Shown one piece after another: positions 24,802 to 36,575 of a stretch of DNA of 64,000 nt. The notes under the pieces were generated by a model. That model was not told the origin of the DNA and searched no databases. It was given only the letters and a program-made list of their open reading frames with translations. How positions within the stretch are numbered: the stretch's first letter is position 1; each line of letters opens with the position of its first letter. Source of the DNA: Panorpa germanica. Its lineage: Eukaryota > Arthropoda > Insecta > Mecoptera > Panorpidae. The stretch spans positions 11,780,001 to 11,844,000 of the forward strand of contig OY783212.1 of the NCBI GenBank assembly GCA_963678705.1, written 5' to 3'. The translations under genes were made by a program, and so were the position numbers.

Positions 24802-25319
24802 ATTTGCCGCTTTTACGAAAGATTGTTGAAGATGTTGGGTGTGATCCAATTACTCCAGATCCTATTAAATCTGATTATCAAGGTTTCAATGGAATTACTT
24901 CTATTCATGATGACCAATCGTTAAGCAGTTTAACAGGTGTTAATTTTTCAATATTTGCATTTCTATTGAATATGCTTCCCGACATAAAATCTACCAAAAT
25001 AGATAAAAAAACGAAATTACTTATCACTTTGACGAAATTGAAAACTGGTCTGACATTTACAGCATTAGGAGTACTATTCTGCATCCACAGAACTTCAGCA
25101 CAAAAAATATTTATCAGTAACTTACAAAAACTGAATATTTTATTGAAAAATTTTATAGTTTGGCCTTAATTTAATTATTTTTTGCATTATTTATTTATAT
25201 ACTATTCTATGCATATACTATTTCTACGCTGTTTACATCACAATCCTTTACATTTATGACACCAGAGCGCTCCACTTTCGGCAGTAGTGCTGCCTCTACA
25301 GTTCTTTCTCAATCCCTAT

Positions 25320-25831
25320 TGGTTTCATGTTTCATTTCCAACTTCCTTCAAGCGGAAAATTTGAAAAAAATACTGTAAAATGTTTTTTTTAAATTTAATC
25401 AGTCTTAATTTCCAAAACCGGACATTTGGTTAACCAAAATAAACGAAAAATATTCGCTTCCGTTACCGATGAATTTCATGTCGAAATGTCGGCAATTAAA
25501 ATTATTTGGTACTTGTGGTACTTTGGTATTTGGTAACTGTGGTAGTTATATCAAAAATTTGAAATGTGATGCTTGAGAAATATAACTAATATGGATCATA
25601 ACATGTTTTCAATGCCGTTACACTTTAAGAGATATTTCTTATCTAATAATGTTTTTTATTATCGTTATTTTCATCTCCCAGTATCCGAAAACCGATCGTG
25701 CAGTATTGATATAATCTATATCAGATTTTTGGTACGAAAGGTAAAGCAGGTATCCCAAAATGATTGGATATTGTATTCGCACTTTGTGTATGTGCATGCT
25801 ATACGAATACATTGGAAATATATGTTATATA
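25320..25831. other. Gene-free stretch
   Basis: An 88-codon plus-strand frame at 25573-25839 runs into the MITE border and has no recognisable domain. No other signal is seen. Confidence 0.4.
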
Positions 25832-26043
25832 CACTGTAAAAGAAATTGGTCGAAACTATGCTTTAGACGCTGCTTTTTTATGCTAAAACTACTCTGTAAA
25901 AAAGAATAGCATGGAAATAATAATAACAATAATAGCAGCAGAGCATGTACATTTATATGATATTTCCTTAGTGCAACTTTAATCTAAGTAAAAGACGCAT
26001 TTTTTGACACAAAGAGACATTTTTTTGACCATTTTTTTCAGTG
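25832..26043. mobile_element. Mariner-type MITE, family F (212 bp)
   Basis: Left end CACTGTAAAAGAAATTGGTC and right end (reverse complement) CACTGAAAAAAATGGTCAAA form a ~24-bp imperfect terminal inverted repeat. TA flanks both sides (25830-25831, 26044-26045). The first ~50 bp, to the block TTTAGACGCTGC, closely match 41094-41145, which is the left end of the mariner transposase relic. It is thus probably a non-autonomous derivative of that mariner. No coding capacity. Confidence 0.75.
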
Positions 26044-26139
26044 TACAATAATTACAAAAAAGCGAAGTGAATTAGTCCTCTTCAGTAGAGCATGGTTGTT
26101 TTTAAATTACAAATTCCCGTTTCTGTAATTTTTTTAAAT

Positions 26140-26190
26140 TCATAATTTGCCGGGCCTCTTACGACCACGGTTCTATTTCACCCTTAATAT
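26140..26190 (-). repeat. Possible 3' UTR fragment of the 17.2 kb retrotransposon family
   Basis: GCCGGGCCTCTTACGACCAC and GGTTCTATTTCACCCTTAAT resemble 17274-17325 (ACGGGCTTCCTAGGACCACG, GTCC...TCCTCCTTAAT). It is short and diverged, so this is only a candidate. Confidence 0.4.
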
Positions 26191-26250
26191 TACTTTATCA
26201 CTATATATAAAACATTAGAATAGAATTACATTAAAATCGTTTTTGTAGTT

Positions 26251-26367
26251 TGATGTACAAATATTAGGAGCAATTTTCTACAAGTGCAGATGGTGCCACC
26301 TGCTTCCATTATTCCCAATTCGTGTTGATATCTTTTTATATTTTCCTTAAATGGAAGTAATATATTA
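26251..26367 (+). repeat. Dispersed repeat D, copy 2
   Basis: Same order of blocks as 21850-21967: GCAGATGGTGCCACCTG, ATTCCCAATTCGTG, TGATATCTTTTTATATTTTC and CTTAAATGGAAG. Confidence 0.7.
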
Positions 26368-27644
26368 TATACTTTTACCGGAAACACATCGGTTTTATTA
26401 TTATTAACAACAAATATAATTTAGTGAATTATTTAAAAAGAATTCGAAGAAGTGATTTAGAATTTAGAAAAGAGATAAAATTGTTTACGGGGTACAACGG
26501 TATGGTAATACCGAAAACGGAATATCCAGTACAAAAAGTGGAATATATTTAAGCTATAATGGTTTAAAAAAATTGAATGTTGGTGTTAAAAGAATATAAT
26601 ACTTATATCTATATAAAATAACCACTTAAATGCATATAAAATGTATTCTGACGGCTCAAGCTACATATTAAGTTGTTTTCCTATATGCCATATTCAAAAA
26701 CAAACAAAAAATATTTACAAAGCAAAATAAAACAGTAGATGGAAAATTAGCATAAATCATATAAAAGAAACTGGTCTAAATATGTTGAATGAACATGGCT
26801 GATCACAAAATAAGTATCTGTGACATTTACGTTGCCGGAATTTAAATAAATTATAATATAACAAATGACGCCAGTTATATCACAAAATCTAGTACATTTG
26901 ACATTTGATATGCGTCACAATATTATGTAGAAATGAGGTAATTCTGCTACAATCTATTTTCTTAAGCCGAATTTAATGTGTAAAAGATTTATGGTAGGGT
27001 GACTTTTTGACATCTTGTAACACTTTCATTCTATACAGTCGGATGATACCAACACATCGATAGATTTTTTTTGATCATTTTCTCATATTACTCTGCTATC
27101 TTCATACTAATTTTTGATAAACTGTTAATTAATCATAATTGATAAAAAAAAAAGTGTCATCACGTTCTATAAAGTATAACTTTAACTTTATCTTTATCCG
27201 ATTGCTACAGAATTTCTATTTAATTTGTATTTGTTAAAAAATAGATAGGACGGGTACAAAAAAGTTTCTGTAATTATACGTACAGCATCGCTAAGCATCG
27301 TCTTAAACTACAGCGCGCAAACTCTTGCGTTAAATAGAAGAAAATAAAAATCAGCAAGTCACAAACCAAATTGACATGAAACTGATCAAATCTAAAGTCT
27401 TCAAAAGTAAATCATATTTGAAGAAATGGATTTTGGAAAATTTTAAGTTTGGTTACCTTTTTGATTAAATTTAGATTACATAATATTTTCCTTTTAGATC
27501 AGTTCACTTATTGCATTGTCCATGCCTTCCAAAAGGTATGATTTGTCAAATTCGTCAAGTCAATGGTTTCAGCAATAAATAAATATTTTGAAACTAAAAA
27601 GGTCACATTGGCATAGTCTTAAAAATATGGTGGATGTAGTTTTT
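26368..27644. other. Gene-free AT-rich stretch
   Basis: Nothing recognisable beyond AT-rich sequence. Confidence 0.45.
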
Positions 27645-27720
27645 TTTCAATCCGGCCCGCGTATGATTTAAAATATTAAAATGTGACCCGCATACTCTAC
27701 ATGTTTGGAAACCTATGGTA
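27645..27720. mobile_element. Possible degenerate hAT-like end
   Basis: CCGGCCCGCGTATGATTT, then GTGACCCGCATACTC and ATGTTTGGAAACCTATG resemble the common hAT terminal pattern in which GGCCCGC words precede TGTTTGGACACCCCTG. The terminal CCCCTG is mutated and no partner end or 8-bp duplication was found. Confidence 0.3.
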
Positions 27721-27789
27721 CAAGACATCAGTCCTCATCAAAATGTAACATCAACAGTGAAAAAGCCTGTAAACGATTGCGTACTACTA

Positions 27790-27893
27790 TCGATTTGTAT
27801 TGAGCGTACGTGTATTGATATACATTTTTCGTCGGTGATAGGACTCAGCATCGGAAATAGGCCGACGTTAAATAAATTAAAAAAAAAAAAAAG
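27790..27893 (+). mobile_element. SINE-like repeat E, copy 2 with poly(A)
   Basis: Ends GTCGGTGATAGGACTCAG, CATCGGAAATAGGCCGACG, TTAAATAAATTAAA and a poly(A). It shares this 3' end with 11784-11845, 29304-29345 and 43566-43600. A poly(A)-ended, dispersed short repeat fits a SINE or LINE 3' end. No tRNA-like promoter boxes were recognised. Confidence 0.6.
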
Positions 27894-29303
27894 ATATACT
27901 TTTTTTAAATGAATATCTTTTTTCTGCTCTCAGATTGGATACATTTATATCTAGATCTTAAGCGGCTACTTTACACATTCCACAAATGTTACGTCAGTGA
28001 GTTAACTACGAATATTTCATTGATATATCTTTTTATTTTTATTACCTAAGAAATTTGAAAGACTTTTATGTTAATACGTCTAATAATTCAAAATAAATAG
28101 ACTTTAAATTAGTACATGAGTTGCCATATCACAGCGCAGAAAAACCAACCCGTTATCTAACAAAAACATGATAAAACTTTAACAGGAAAATTTCGCAATA
28201 TAAAAATTAACATAAAACTTAAACAATTTAAATATATACTTCCTTGGTTAAAAAGTAACGCTTGATAAGTAGCACGTTAGCATGTTGAATCTTGCACACT
28301 CTGCGTTTGAATTTCTATGTGAGAAGTAGAAAATTAACCTTGGAATTAGCTTGCTAAAATATATTAGGCACCCAGCAGTTCGACATGTTCACATGTACAT
28401 AATTATGTAGTTTCTTACAAGTTATACTATTCTATATAATATACTGAATGTTCTAAATGCGGTTAATTGTAAAATTCTGGGAACCCAATAGAAAACATAT
28501 TTGTCGACTACACCAGTAGGTGTTATTGTTATTGTAAAGAATATATCTTTATTAAAAAAATTACAGTAATTTAGGAAAAATAAATTTTATTTAATTTAAT
28601 TTGGTAGATTGAAACACAAATACACCGAAGCCACATTCACAGTTACTGTTTTAATTTTATTTTTAATTTAAATTATATGGCATGTGAAAATATTTGAATT
28701 CATTTTCGGCACAAGTTTTAATTTTCATAATAGATGTGGTTTTAGATATATACATATTCCATATATTCTAAATGAAGGAATCTGATGTAAACCAACATGT
28801 TCGATGCGTATAGCTTCACTAGAAATAAGCTACATTGAACGTATGGTAGGCCGTGTTTATTGATTTTATCACATATTGATATTCCGAGCGTATGATACTC
28901 TTATTTTTGATAGTAAACCACGTTAACAAATCGAGTTAGGCCATAAAATCAAATATGTGTGATACAAACATAATATGATTACCAATACTTTGAAAACTTA
29001 TACGCATACATGAATTTCTATACATATACATATACATGTATTACGTATTCTTTAATGCATGAAGGTAACCAGATAAACCAATGTTGAAACGTGCTTCTCT
29101 CATCTCTTTTGCAGCCTCCAGCGAAATCAATCAGTTGTGTGGCACTATCTGACATTTGCCGAAACAAGCTTGAAGCCAGCTTTTACGAATAGCTGAACAG
29201 TTGCGAAATTTGGAACAGCTCAAATGTTGGATTAACACTTAGCGGGACAATGGATCCGCTGGAGCGTTACAGGGTTGAACAACCATTCAAACAGAATTAT
29301 ATA
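27894..29303. other. Gene-free AT-rich stretch with repeat H
   Basis: No supported gene. Family H copy 2 (minus) lies at 28255-28360. Confidence 0.45.
28255..28360 (-). repeat. Dispersed repeat H, copy 2
   Basis: The reverse complement has CAAGCTAATTCCAAGG followed by GTGCAAGATTCAACATGC and TAACGTGCTAC. CAAGCTAATTCCAAGG recurs exactly at 34168-34183, and the second block at 4727-4785. Confidence 0.5.
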
Positions 29304-29515
29304 TTTGATTAATTTATTCATTTAACTTTGGCTTATTTCTGACACTGAGTCCTATAACCAACAACCGCCTGCGACAACAGCAAATGACGCCCCTTTGACA
29401 GTTGCAAACCTTAGCCCCAAATCTGCCCGAACCGAATGTTTTTACAACTGTGTTATTAGTAAAAGAACGAGCGTGTTTACGAGTGAGATAAAACACACGG
29501 CACGAACGTAACTAA
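29304..29515 (-). mobile_element. SINE-like repeat E, copy 3 (long)
   Basis: On the minus strand: GTGTTTTATCTCACTCGTAA, then AACACAGTTGTAAAAACATT, GGTTCGGGCAGATT, GGTTATAGGACTCAG and a TTAAATGAATAAATTAA tail. Its upstream half matches 29772-29900 in the opposite orientation, and its 3' end matches copies E1 and E2. A 60-codon frame runs through it (FYLTR, TNNTVVKTF, GSGRFGAK). Confidence 0.65.
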
Positions 29516-29771
29516 ACTGATTTTAAACTGGTTTTGAGCATATATTCAGCGACTAGATTTCTCGGTCGCAGGGCACTGTTGGTTTCATCAACAGAGATGT
29601 TTACGAATACTATTGAAAAGTATTTAAATATACATACATACAATCAAATATAACACAATAGAAAGAATGCCCTGTTTTGCTATTGTTAAAAATTCTATAG
29701 TCACGATACACGGGTCGACATGGCTCGTGCTCGTTTTCGTTGAAAATTTCGTTTCTCGTTTAGTTTGCAAT

Positions 29772-29900
29772 CAGTCGACTCGGATGCCTTTCCTCGTGTT
29801 TTATCTCACTCGCATACACGTTCCATCTCTTACTAACAACATAGTTGTAATCACATTCGCTTCGGGCAGATTCGGACTAAGTTTTGCAACCAGTCGCGTC
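29772..29900 (+). mobile_element. SINE-like repeat E, copy 4 (upstream part, inverted)
   Basis: GTGTTTTATCTCACTCGCAT, AACATAGTTGTAATCACATT, GCTTCGGGCAGATTCGG and AGTTTTGCAACCAGTCGCG are the inverted counterpart of 29395-29515, about 260 bp away. The 3' TTAAATAAATTAAA end is missing. The frame also reads FYLTR, TNNIVVITF, ASGRFG. Confidence 0.65.
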
Positions 29901-29945
29901 ATGTGCGGAGGGCCTAAGTTGTTTGAAACTGATTTTCTTAACTGA

Positions 29946-31009
29946 ATACGTATTTTTAGTAAAACGGACTTTAGTTTGAATAAGACTTTCATGTTGAAAA
30001 AGAAATATTTATATGAAACCGTTGTAAGAAAACAACCGGCTATTTCCATTTACTTATCAACTTTCCACTTGATTGATCCACCACACCGGCGGCTCCAGAG
30101 CAGCTTCCGTGTCCGCGAGTATCCTTACCAACCTGACAAAAATACGATAAATGATAAATCGCTCTGGAACCTGTATTACCACCTTTCACGTTCACGGTTT
30201 GCTTCATGTTATGATCACATATCAATACAAAATATTTATATTTTTCAAATAAATATTTAACAGAGATATTAACATTTTGTATGAGTAGAACATAAATAGA
30301 ATGCAAAGTACATTTTAAATTTTTCTCTTTTGCAAATAATCATCTTTCATAAAATATAAGGCCACAATTTATTATATTGAAATGGGATGAAGATTTGAAT
30401 GCATTGAGTAATGAAATACAAAGCTGGAAAATATAAATATGTTAAGGAATAGTTAAGACGCGTTCTTAAGATTTAAATTTAGTTGTAGATGATACTTTAT
30501 TAAGAAAATCGAGATTTAGGAATCTTTGTTTCGAGATTGTTGATCAAATATTTAGTTATTCAGTTATAGTGTAAGTCATAAGTTCATTTGTTAATATCAG
30601 TATACTTCTTCTTCCTCATTAGAATAAGTACATCAACTAAACTTGACTCGTGTAACACTGGTTTATGTTAAAACTTTGGTTAAGAAGAAACAGTAATCCA
30701 GTTTACATGAACGCTTTAATAACTTTAAGAACTGCATAAATAACCATTCAATACAAATTAACTCTTTTAAAACCGTAAATTCTTGAAACAATCATAAAAC
30801 ATAATTTCTGTTGTATGTTATATTTTTGTTTTATTAACGTATAAAATTATATAAAATTATTGACCTTTTAATGTTACATTATTGCTATTAGATGTAAATT
30901 TGTAAAATCGTAAATAGTTTGCTTATACAAAAAAGTTTATATAATTGTTTACCGGATCATCTTTATGTATGTATCTACTTTTTAGATTTTTAAATAAGGC
31001 TATTTAATT
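29946..31009. other. Gene-free stretch
   Basis: Frames at 29976-30260 (plus, 94 codons) and 30040-30306 (minus, 88 codons) overlap on opposite strands and show no domain. A small CpG-richer patch lies at 30065-30125. Otherwise AT-rich. Confidence 0.45.
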
Positions 31010-31365
31010 TGGTAAGCGAGAGAAGAAGGTGTAAGCGAGAGAAAGAGATGTTGAAGCTAGAAATGGAAAATGCTATTTTAGAACGGATAATGAAAAGATA
31101 ATAGAGGGTTTGTCGAGAGGAAACAAGGAAGGATAAAGGTGAGTGACGTAGGTATAGAAGGAGGAATCGGTGAGACGTATAATTAAAATTAAATATAAAG
31201 AGTATAAGTAATAATCAGAAAGTACTTTTGAATTAGTAAAATGATAGAATTTATTTAAGTTTAATTTAGTAATAAGAAGAAATTCCGTGATTTAATATTG
31301 GGAGAACGTAAAGTCTAACGCCACACACATTACCTAATAAATACATACAATATGGCTAATTTATC
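31010..31365 (+). pseudogene. Purine-rich retrotransposon tail, family of 52.4 kb
   Basis: Purine-rich sequence encodes CKREKEMLKLEMENAILERI before stops at 31098-31103. This resembles the charged C-terminus of the 52.4 kb copy, where the related line reads ETLKHMRWEC. The 3' parts agree: AATAATCAGAAAGTACTTTT against AATAATGAGAAAGTACATCT, and TTTAATATTGGGAGAACGTA against TTTAATATTAAAAGAATGTA, both ending in ATACATAC/ATGTATG-like sequence. It is probably the 3' end of a non-LTR retrotransposon, heavily decayed. Confidence 0.5.
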
Positions 31366-33475
31366 CTCCAAAAAGCACATCTGTTTTTTATAATCTTATC
31401 TACGCTACTGAATGTTATTGTATACTAAGAAAATGCATAAATTTCCCCATAGCACATAGAACAAAAGTTTTAATTAACTTTGCAGTATAAACAAGTAGCT
31501 AACATAATTTAATTCGTTGTCACCATGTCACTGCTTCTACAAGTATATGTATATCCAACCGAATCCTCCATTTTGTGATTTAACTAACATTGTCAGCAAA
31601 CCATTTTTCAGATACGTGTTCAAATTGGTTATTTGTATAAAACATTACGATTATAAATCCACTATCACAAAGGATATTGCGTTAATTGCTAGCTTGAACC
31701 CATTTTAGTTGTCACCTACATAAAATACAATCCCTTCAGGGATTACAGGAGCCGTTGGCATTACAGCTTAACAAATACGTCGATGTAACGGAGCGGAATA
31801 AGACAAAGGGTAAATCAAATTTATTTGGTGTTTAGAACAATCGTTCTATTGAAGATTTTGATTAAAATTAGCTGAAGATCACGTGTTGAGTTAAACAATA
31901 TTTTTATTGTAAGCATTACTTTTGTGATTACTAATCGTAAACATACCGCACAAAACCTTTGTTAAGGTGGTCTTAACATTTTGCAAGCGAGAGTGTGTAA
32001 TCACGAGAATAGAGAAGCAGGACAATTTAATCTTACAGTTATTTGCGCTTTAACTATTAACTTTACTCAGACGCATGTACCGATCTACGTATTTTGTTTT
32101 TAACTGAAATTAAACACAAAATCAATTTGTCAGCATAACCTTTTTTGTGGAACTATGATTTAAATTACTAGGAATAAAAACTTACATGAAAACGTATTTC
32201 CATCTCTCTGATTACCTTTGAGAAACTGTTAATGGTAATGTTCAAAAACTTAAAACAAACAAACTTTTATTTTAAACTAAATTAACCATACTTAATTTTA
32301 TTACCTGTTGAAAATAAAATTACGAACACATATATTTGTTTAAGAAAATAAATATATTCAAATTCCTAAAGGTTTATATTCAAAAAAGTTATACTTCTGA
32401 CTTGAAACTTTCAGGCGAGTAAATATTTGTTTGAAATTTACGCAAAAATAAAAGAAATTGACGGCATTGTTGAAAATGTAAAGATTTTTTTTTTATTCAG
32501 CGGTTTTCAACTAAAAGAGTATTGTATAGAAAGTTTCTCTTTGCACTGGGAGGTATTTTTTATTAGGTTTCAGAAGAATGAGAATTTACTGTTTCGTAAG
32601 TAAATTATTTCTTTTAAGTTTCAGCTGATTTTTAAATGAATACCTACATGCTAAATAGAAAATATGTATGTACAAGATTCAGTATTGTAACTAGAACACT
32701 TGAGCTCTTATGAAAAAGTATTATTGATTAGAAAAAATTATAAAAGTATTATTTAAATCAGTGCTATCTAAACCGACATCATATATTTATTTTAAAACTT
32801 TCAAAAAACAAGTGTTTAGTTATTATTCAATTTTTGTAATTTATTTTACACATTTCTCTAATTCTACGTTTACATATAGACTGGTGTCACTTGGACAATG
32901 GATGTAATAAAACCTCTTGAGAACGTCTTTATAGTAACAAAGATTCTAAACTTGATAACAACCAAAGCTGCCAATTGATTTACATGGTTAGGAAGACTCA
33001 AGATTTAAAGGCAAACACATTTAAGTATAAGATGTACTTGGTGATAGTTGGTATTAAAAAACAACGCGAATCCGGCGATACAATGTGTAGTACCATTAGC
33101 ATCTACACGAAAATAAATGCGCAGGACAGTCTGGTAGAAGTTACGTTGTTCGAATGCGAGTAAATATTAATATTCGTAAGAGATATATGATATAAAAACA
33201 ATAATACTATAAAGCATAACTAAAAATTATAAATAAAATCAATATATTTAAATATAATACCATATTAACACCGAAATTAAAGAGAGCTAGCTATTCTTTT
33301 AAAATAAAACAGGGTTTGTGCAATGCCTGATAAGTAAGTATTGTATATGGTATATTGAGATATAAATCCATTAACCTGACCCCTAACAAATTAATACAGA
33401 CAACTTTTTTAAACGTTTTGATTTCAACGAGGACGAGTACAAACCGTTAGTAAATCTTCTTACTATTCGCAGTGT

Positions 33476-33500
33476 ATGTGTGTGTGTGTTTGTGTGTGCT
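33476..33500. repeat. (TG)n microsatellite, imperfect
   Basis: TGTGTGTGTG with one TTTG interruption. Confidence 0.85.
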
Positions 33501-34104
33501 TCCTTACTAATAGACTCCATTCATAGTCTGCTTAAAATGTTAATGGATTCATAGACAAGCTCCAGGCTTACAGCTGAGAAACAGGAATGTAGTCAGGAAG
33601 CTTTGTCCCATGTAATTAATATAGATTGTTAATCAATACTCTTAGACAATAACAACACTAATTGGTTTCTACTGTAAGCAGCTGTGAAATATTTTCTATC
33701 AGATTCCTACATACTTAATATCGAACAATCTGATTTAATCCAATTTTATAGCTGCTCTTAAACACTCAAATTAGGTTGGATACGTTATAATTTAATATGT
33801 CTGAACGTCTGATATGTAAATACTAATAACATTAGAGTACATCAATCTTGACTTGGATTAATCAATTTTATAATACGATTACTCGCATAGTTTGTCTTCT
33901 TCGATCGCGAAATACATATATAAACATTAAAAATCTAAAAAAAACAACCTACTTATCACAAAGCGTGATACTTATGTATTATTTAACCTAATATGTTTTA
34001 TTTAACATTATGTCTTGATATTTACCGAAGTTTAACATAATTCTGTTACATTGTCATCAAGTAAATACTAGTATGTAACCTTATACGAGAAACTTAAAAA
34101 ATGT

Positions 34105-34190
34105 TATGTTAATCAAGTAGAAAATTGTCTTGTAGTGCAAGATTCACACACACTAGCTTCTCACAAGCTAATTCCAAGGTTTATTTCTTA
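34105..34190 (+). repeat. Dispersed repeat H, copy 3
   Basis: Contains GTGCAAGATTCACAC and CAAGCTAATTCCAAGG (34168-34183). The two blocks are in the reverse order relative to copies 1 and 2, as if copies were cut from a tandem array at different points. Confidence 0.45.
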
Positions 34191-36313
34191 CTTATTTTAA
34201 AGAAATGGTTTTGCAATGCAGTAATAAACTTACTAACTTACTACAAGCTAATTAAAGTATTACATTACATTTTCTACCTATGAACAAGTAAACTTTTTTG
34301 GGTCACATGACCTCACATACCTTACATGTTTTACATTAACTAATTAGTATACCGACTTTACCACTATTACACTTTACATCACTTTAACATCAGTCAAGTC
34401 AAAATAAAAACCTTTTCTGTTAATTCTCTTCTTTTGTATTTATCGTAATGGTTTTGTTAATGGTAAACTGAAACGGAAATACCACGATGACCTACCCACC
34501 AGATTCTAAATCAGAGTCATCAGAAGTAACAAGAAATCGTTATGAATATTGTCAAATAAGAGAATGTTAATGAATACCGTCCTATATGTCATTATATTAA
34601 GCTAATAAATTTAATTATTTACAGTTAGTAAATAAATTAGAATTCAATATAAACAAAACTGTGATGTCAAACTTCTTAATAAAATACATAAAGTACTACA
34701 TAAACTACTAAAATAAATGTCTTAAATATTGAATTCGAACAACTACAATTTCATGAGAAGGAACAGATGCTGCTGAAACAATGTACTCGTACAATATTAA
34801 TATACACATTCATAGAAACCTAAATAAACATGCATGCATTTTAATGATAATTGCATTAATTGCAAGTAAATGCATTTAACGAAGTACATTTGAAATTCAC
34901 ATTAAGTCCATTTATAGGTGTATGTTATTATAATGAAATAATTGAACTATTAACAAGTGGATATAAAGAGGCAAGTATCATTTATAACCTAATTGATATT
35001 TGTGTAACAAGTAAGTTTAAATTTTAAAGAGCGATATTTAATTTTGACTTTTATTTGATTACTTTCATTATATGTTTCCATAATAATTTTCTAAATACTG
35101 TAACGGTCTATTATGTAATGATATAGATTAAATGAAAACTTCTGTTCTTCGAGTATCAAATTTAGTTGCATCTTTAATCAATTAACTATTAACTAGAACT
35201 GGTGATAATTTCTTTCATCTTAGCTTCAATTATACTCAGTAACAATTTCTCTAATACAATTTTCAAGTTTTCACAGTCACAAAGTTTTACTAAAAATACG
35301 CGGAGTGGAAAACCTAGAAGAAGTTTTGGTGTGATCAAAAATTGATCAGATATTTAGTTCGAATTATCACTTATTAAAACATACTTCCTCTAACACCAAT
35401 TCTAGCATAGCCGAATACTGCCGAATACTTCCAAATGATCTAAACCAGTTATTAAATTCAGTACTTTATACGAACTACAGTCATATACATTCTTTTAAGA
35501 GTTTCAATGAGCTTCTATTTTTAATTCTTAATTGCTGTGCTACTTGTACAGTTTCCTATTTTGTTTTGCTTCTCTGTGTGTAGCTGGAACTGGAACATTA
35601 CACATTTTCTCTATTCTAACATTATACTATATTTGTTTGTGACGTCACGTTTGTGTTGTCATCACAATTTTTAAATTAGATAGCTCTATAAATATATAAT
35701 CTCCATTAACAAATTGCTTCTGAAACAATTTCTACAAATTAATTTTCTAAAGCAGTTGTTTTAGGAAGCTATATATTATACTCATCAGCTAGTGTGAAAA
35801 GTTATTATTATAATCTTAAGGTTTTCAACCATCCCAGTTTTTTAGACATGAGTGTACTAAATTTGTTGAACTTTTATCGTCCATACTAAACCCATAACAC
35901 TCTACAAACCATCGTAGTATTTTAATTATTTTCTTTAAGACTAGAAAAATATTTTTTGTGTTTGCATTATCGTACATTATTTTACAGTAAAGAACCTAAT
36001 CTAAACTTAAATGTAAAGAATTAATCTGACTTTTATTACATTTTTACAAACATATAAAACTGTCTAAATGATTACGTAATACCGATAAAAGAAGCTGATC
36101 TAGTGAATTACACGTTACTCCAGTTTGGATGTGTTGTACAACTCATTTTTTATAAATGTGGACCACATATTATTTATAAATGTTTCAGTAAAATTGTAAT
36201 TGTGTTGTTATGTTGTTTTTGTACCTTAGATTTGTGATTTTATAGTATTGCGAACATTGGTTCCATAAGAAGCAGTGTTAGGTATATATCCTTTATAAAT
36301 AATATTACATATA

Positions 36314-36575
36314 ACGACTGTCAGACGCAAATGACAGTCCATCATCTAGCAGTAACTGCCTACAATACTAATAAAGCCTAAAGAACGAAATTCAACTTGA
36401 GTGGTGAATTAAAAGACATGATTGCAGACAACTAAGAAAAAACACAAAAATTCTCGAGTTTTTTATTGAAATAAACAAAATGAACCAAATTTAACTAAAG
36501 ATAAAGAACTCTAGACGAATATGACCATGGTGTTAAAATGTAGTCAGACTTTAAAGACAAAATAGAAAAAATATT
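36314..36575 (+). pseudogene. Retrotransposon 3' end, same family as 19.3 kb
   Basis: From CGACTGTCAGACGCAAATGA it parallels 19650-19850: the frame gives CQTQMTVHHLAVTAYN against NYQTQITVHHLLVPAHN. Both share AACCAAATTTAA and GAATATGACCATG before the 3' end. The copy is more strongly 5'-truncated than 19346-19870 and has only an A-rich end, not a clean poly(A). Confidence 0.65.

Larger units (their letters stand above)
23946..25169 (+). pseudogene. THAP-HTH transposase relic without DDE domain
   Basis: Exon 1 (23946-24104) starts MSSSKVSCCIRGCFNMP. CCxxxxC supplies the first zinc-binding cysteines of a THAP domain, and after a 1-nt frameshift near 24066 KRQQWINAVKNYV supplies the conserved Trp. 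A GTAAGT donor (24105) and TTTCAG acceptor (ending 24261) fit an intron. Exon 2 goes on KYLKDWELTKNTRICSDHF, the C-x2-H end of THAP, with PTIFPGK. A TA-rich insertion (24709-24801) shifts the frame. The last part (24804-25169) has SLTGVNFSIFAFLLNMLPD and TKLKTGLTFTALGVLFCIHR ending NFIVWP, the helix-turn-helix region that precedes the DDE_Tnp_4 catalytic domain. That domain is absent, so the protein could bind DNA at best. Frameshifts make it a pseudogene. Confidence 0.8.
23811..25317 (+). mobile_element. ISL2EU-like (PIF/Harbinger-related) element, internally deleted
   Basis: AGGGATTGAGAAA at 23811-23823 is repeated as its reverse complement TTTCTCAATCCCT at 25305-25317, a perfect 13-bp terminal inverted repeat. 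Both ends are flanked by AT (23809-23810, 25318-25319). AT dinucleotide duplication together with a THAP + HTH protein is the known signature of ISL2EU elements. At 1507 bp it is shorter than an element carrying a full DDE transposase would need to be. Only ~150 bp separate the last coding codon from the right end, so the catalytic domain has been deleted. It holds a broken gene with one intron and a late TA-rich expansion. Confidence 0.8.
31366..36313. other. Long gene-free stretch
   Basis: No supported gene. It contains a short (TG)n run (33476-33500), repeat H copy 3 (34105-34190) and a TGACGTCAC word near 35640. Part 33500-33690 is of more balanced composition, with homeodomain/Sox-like words (ACAATAACAAC, CTAATTGG). 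This is only suggestive of regulatory DNA. Frames at 31517-31708 and 32975-33163 are short and unrecognised. Confidence 0.4.

Noticed and set aside
30040..30306. Overlapping 88- and 94-codon frames on opposite strands
   Set aside because: Opposite-strand overlap without domains suggests chance openness in a CpG-poor repeat-derived stretch.
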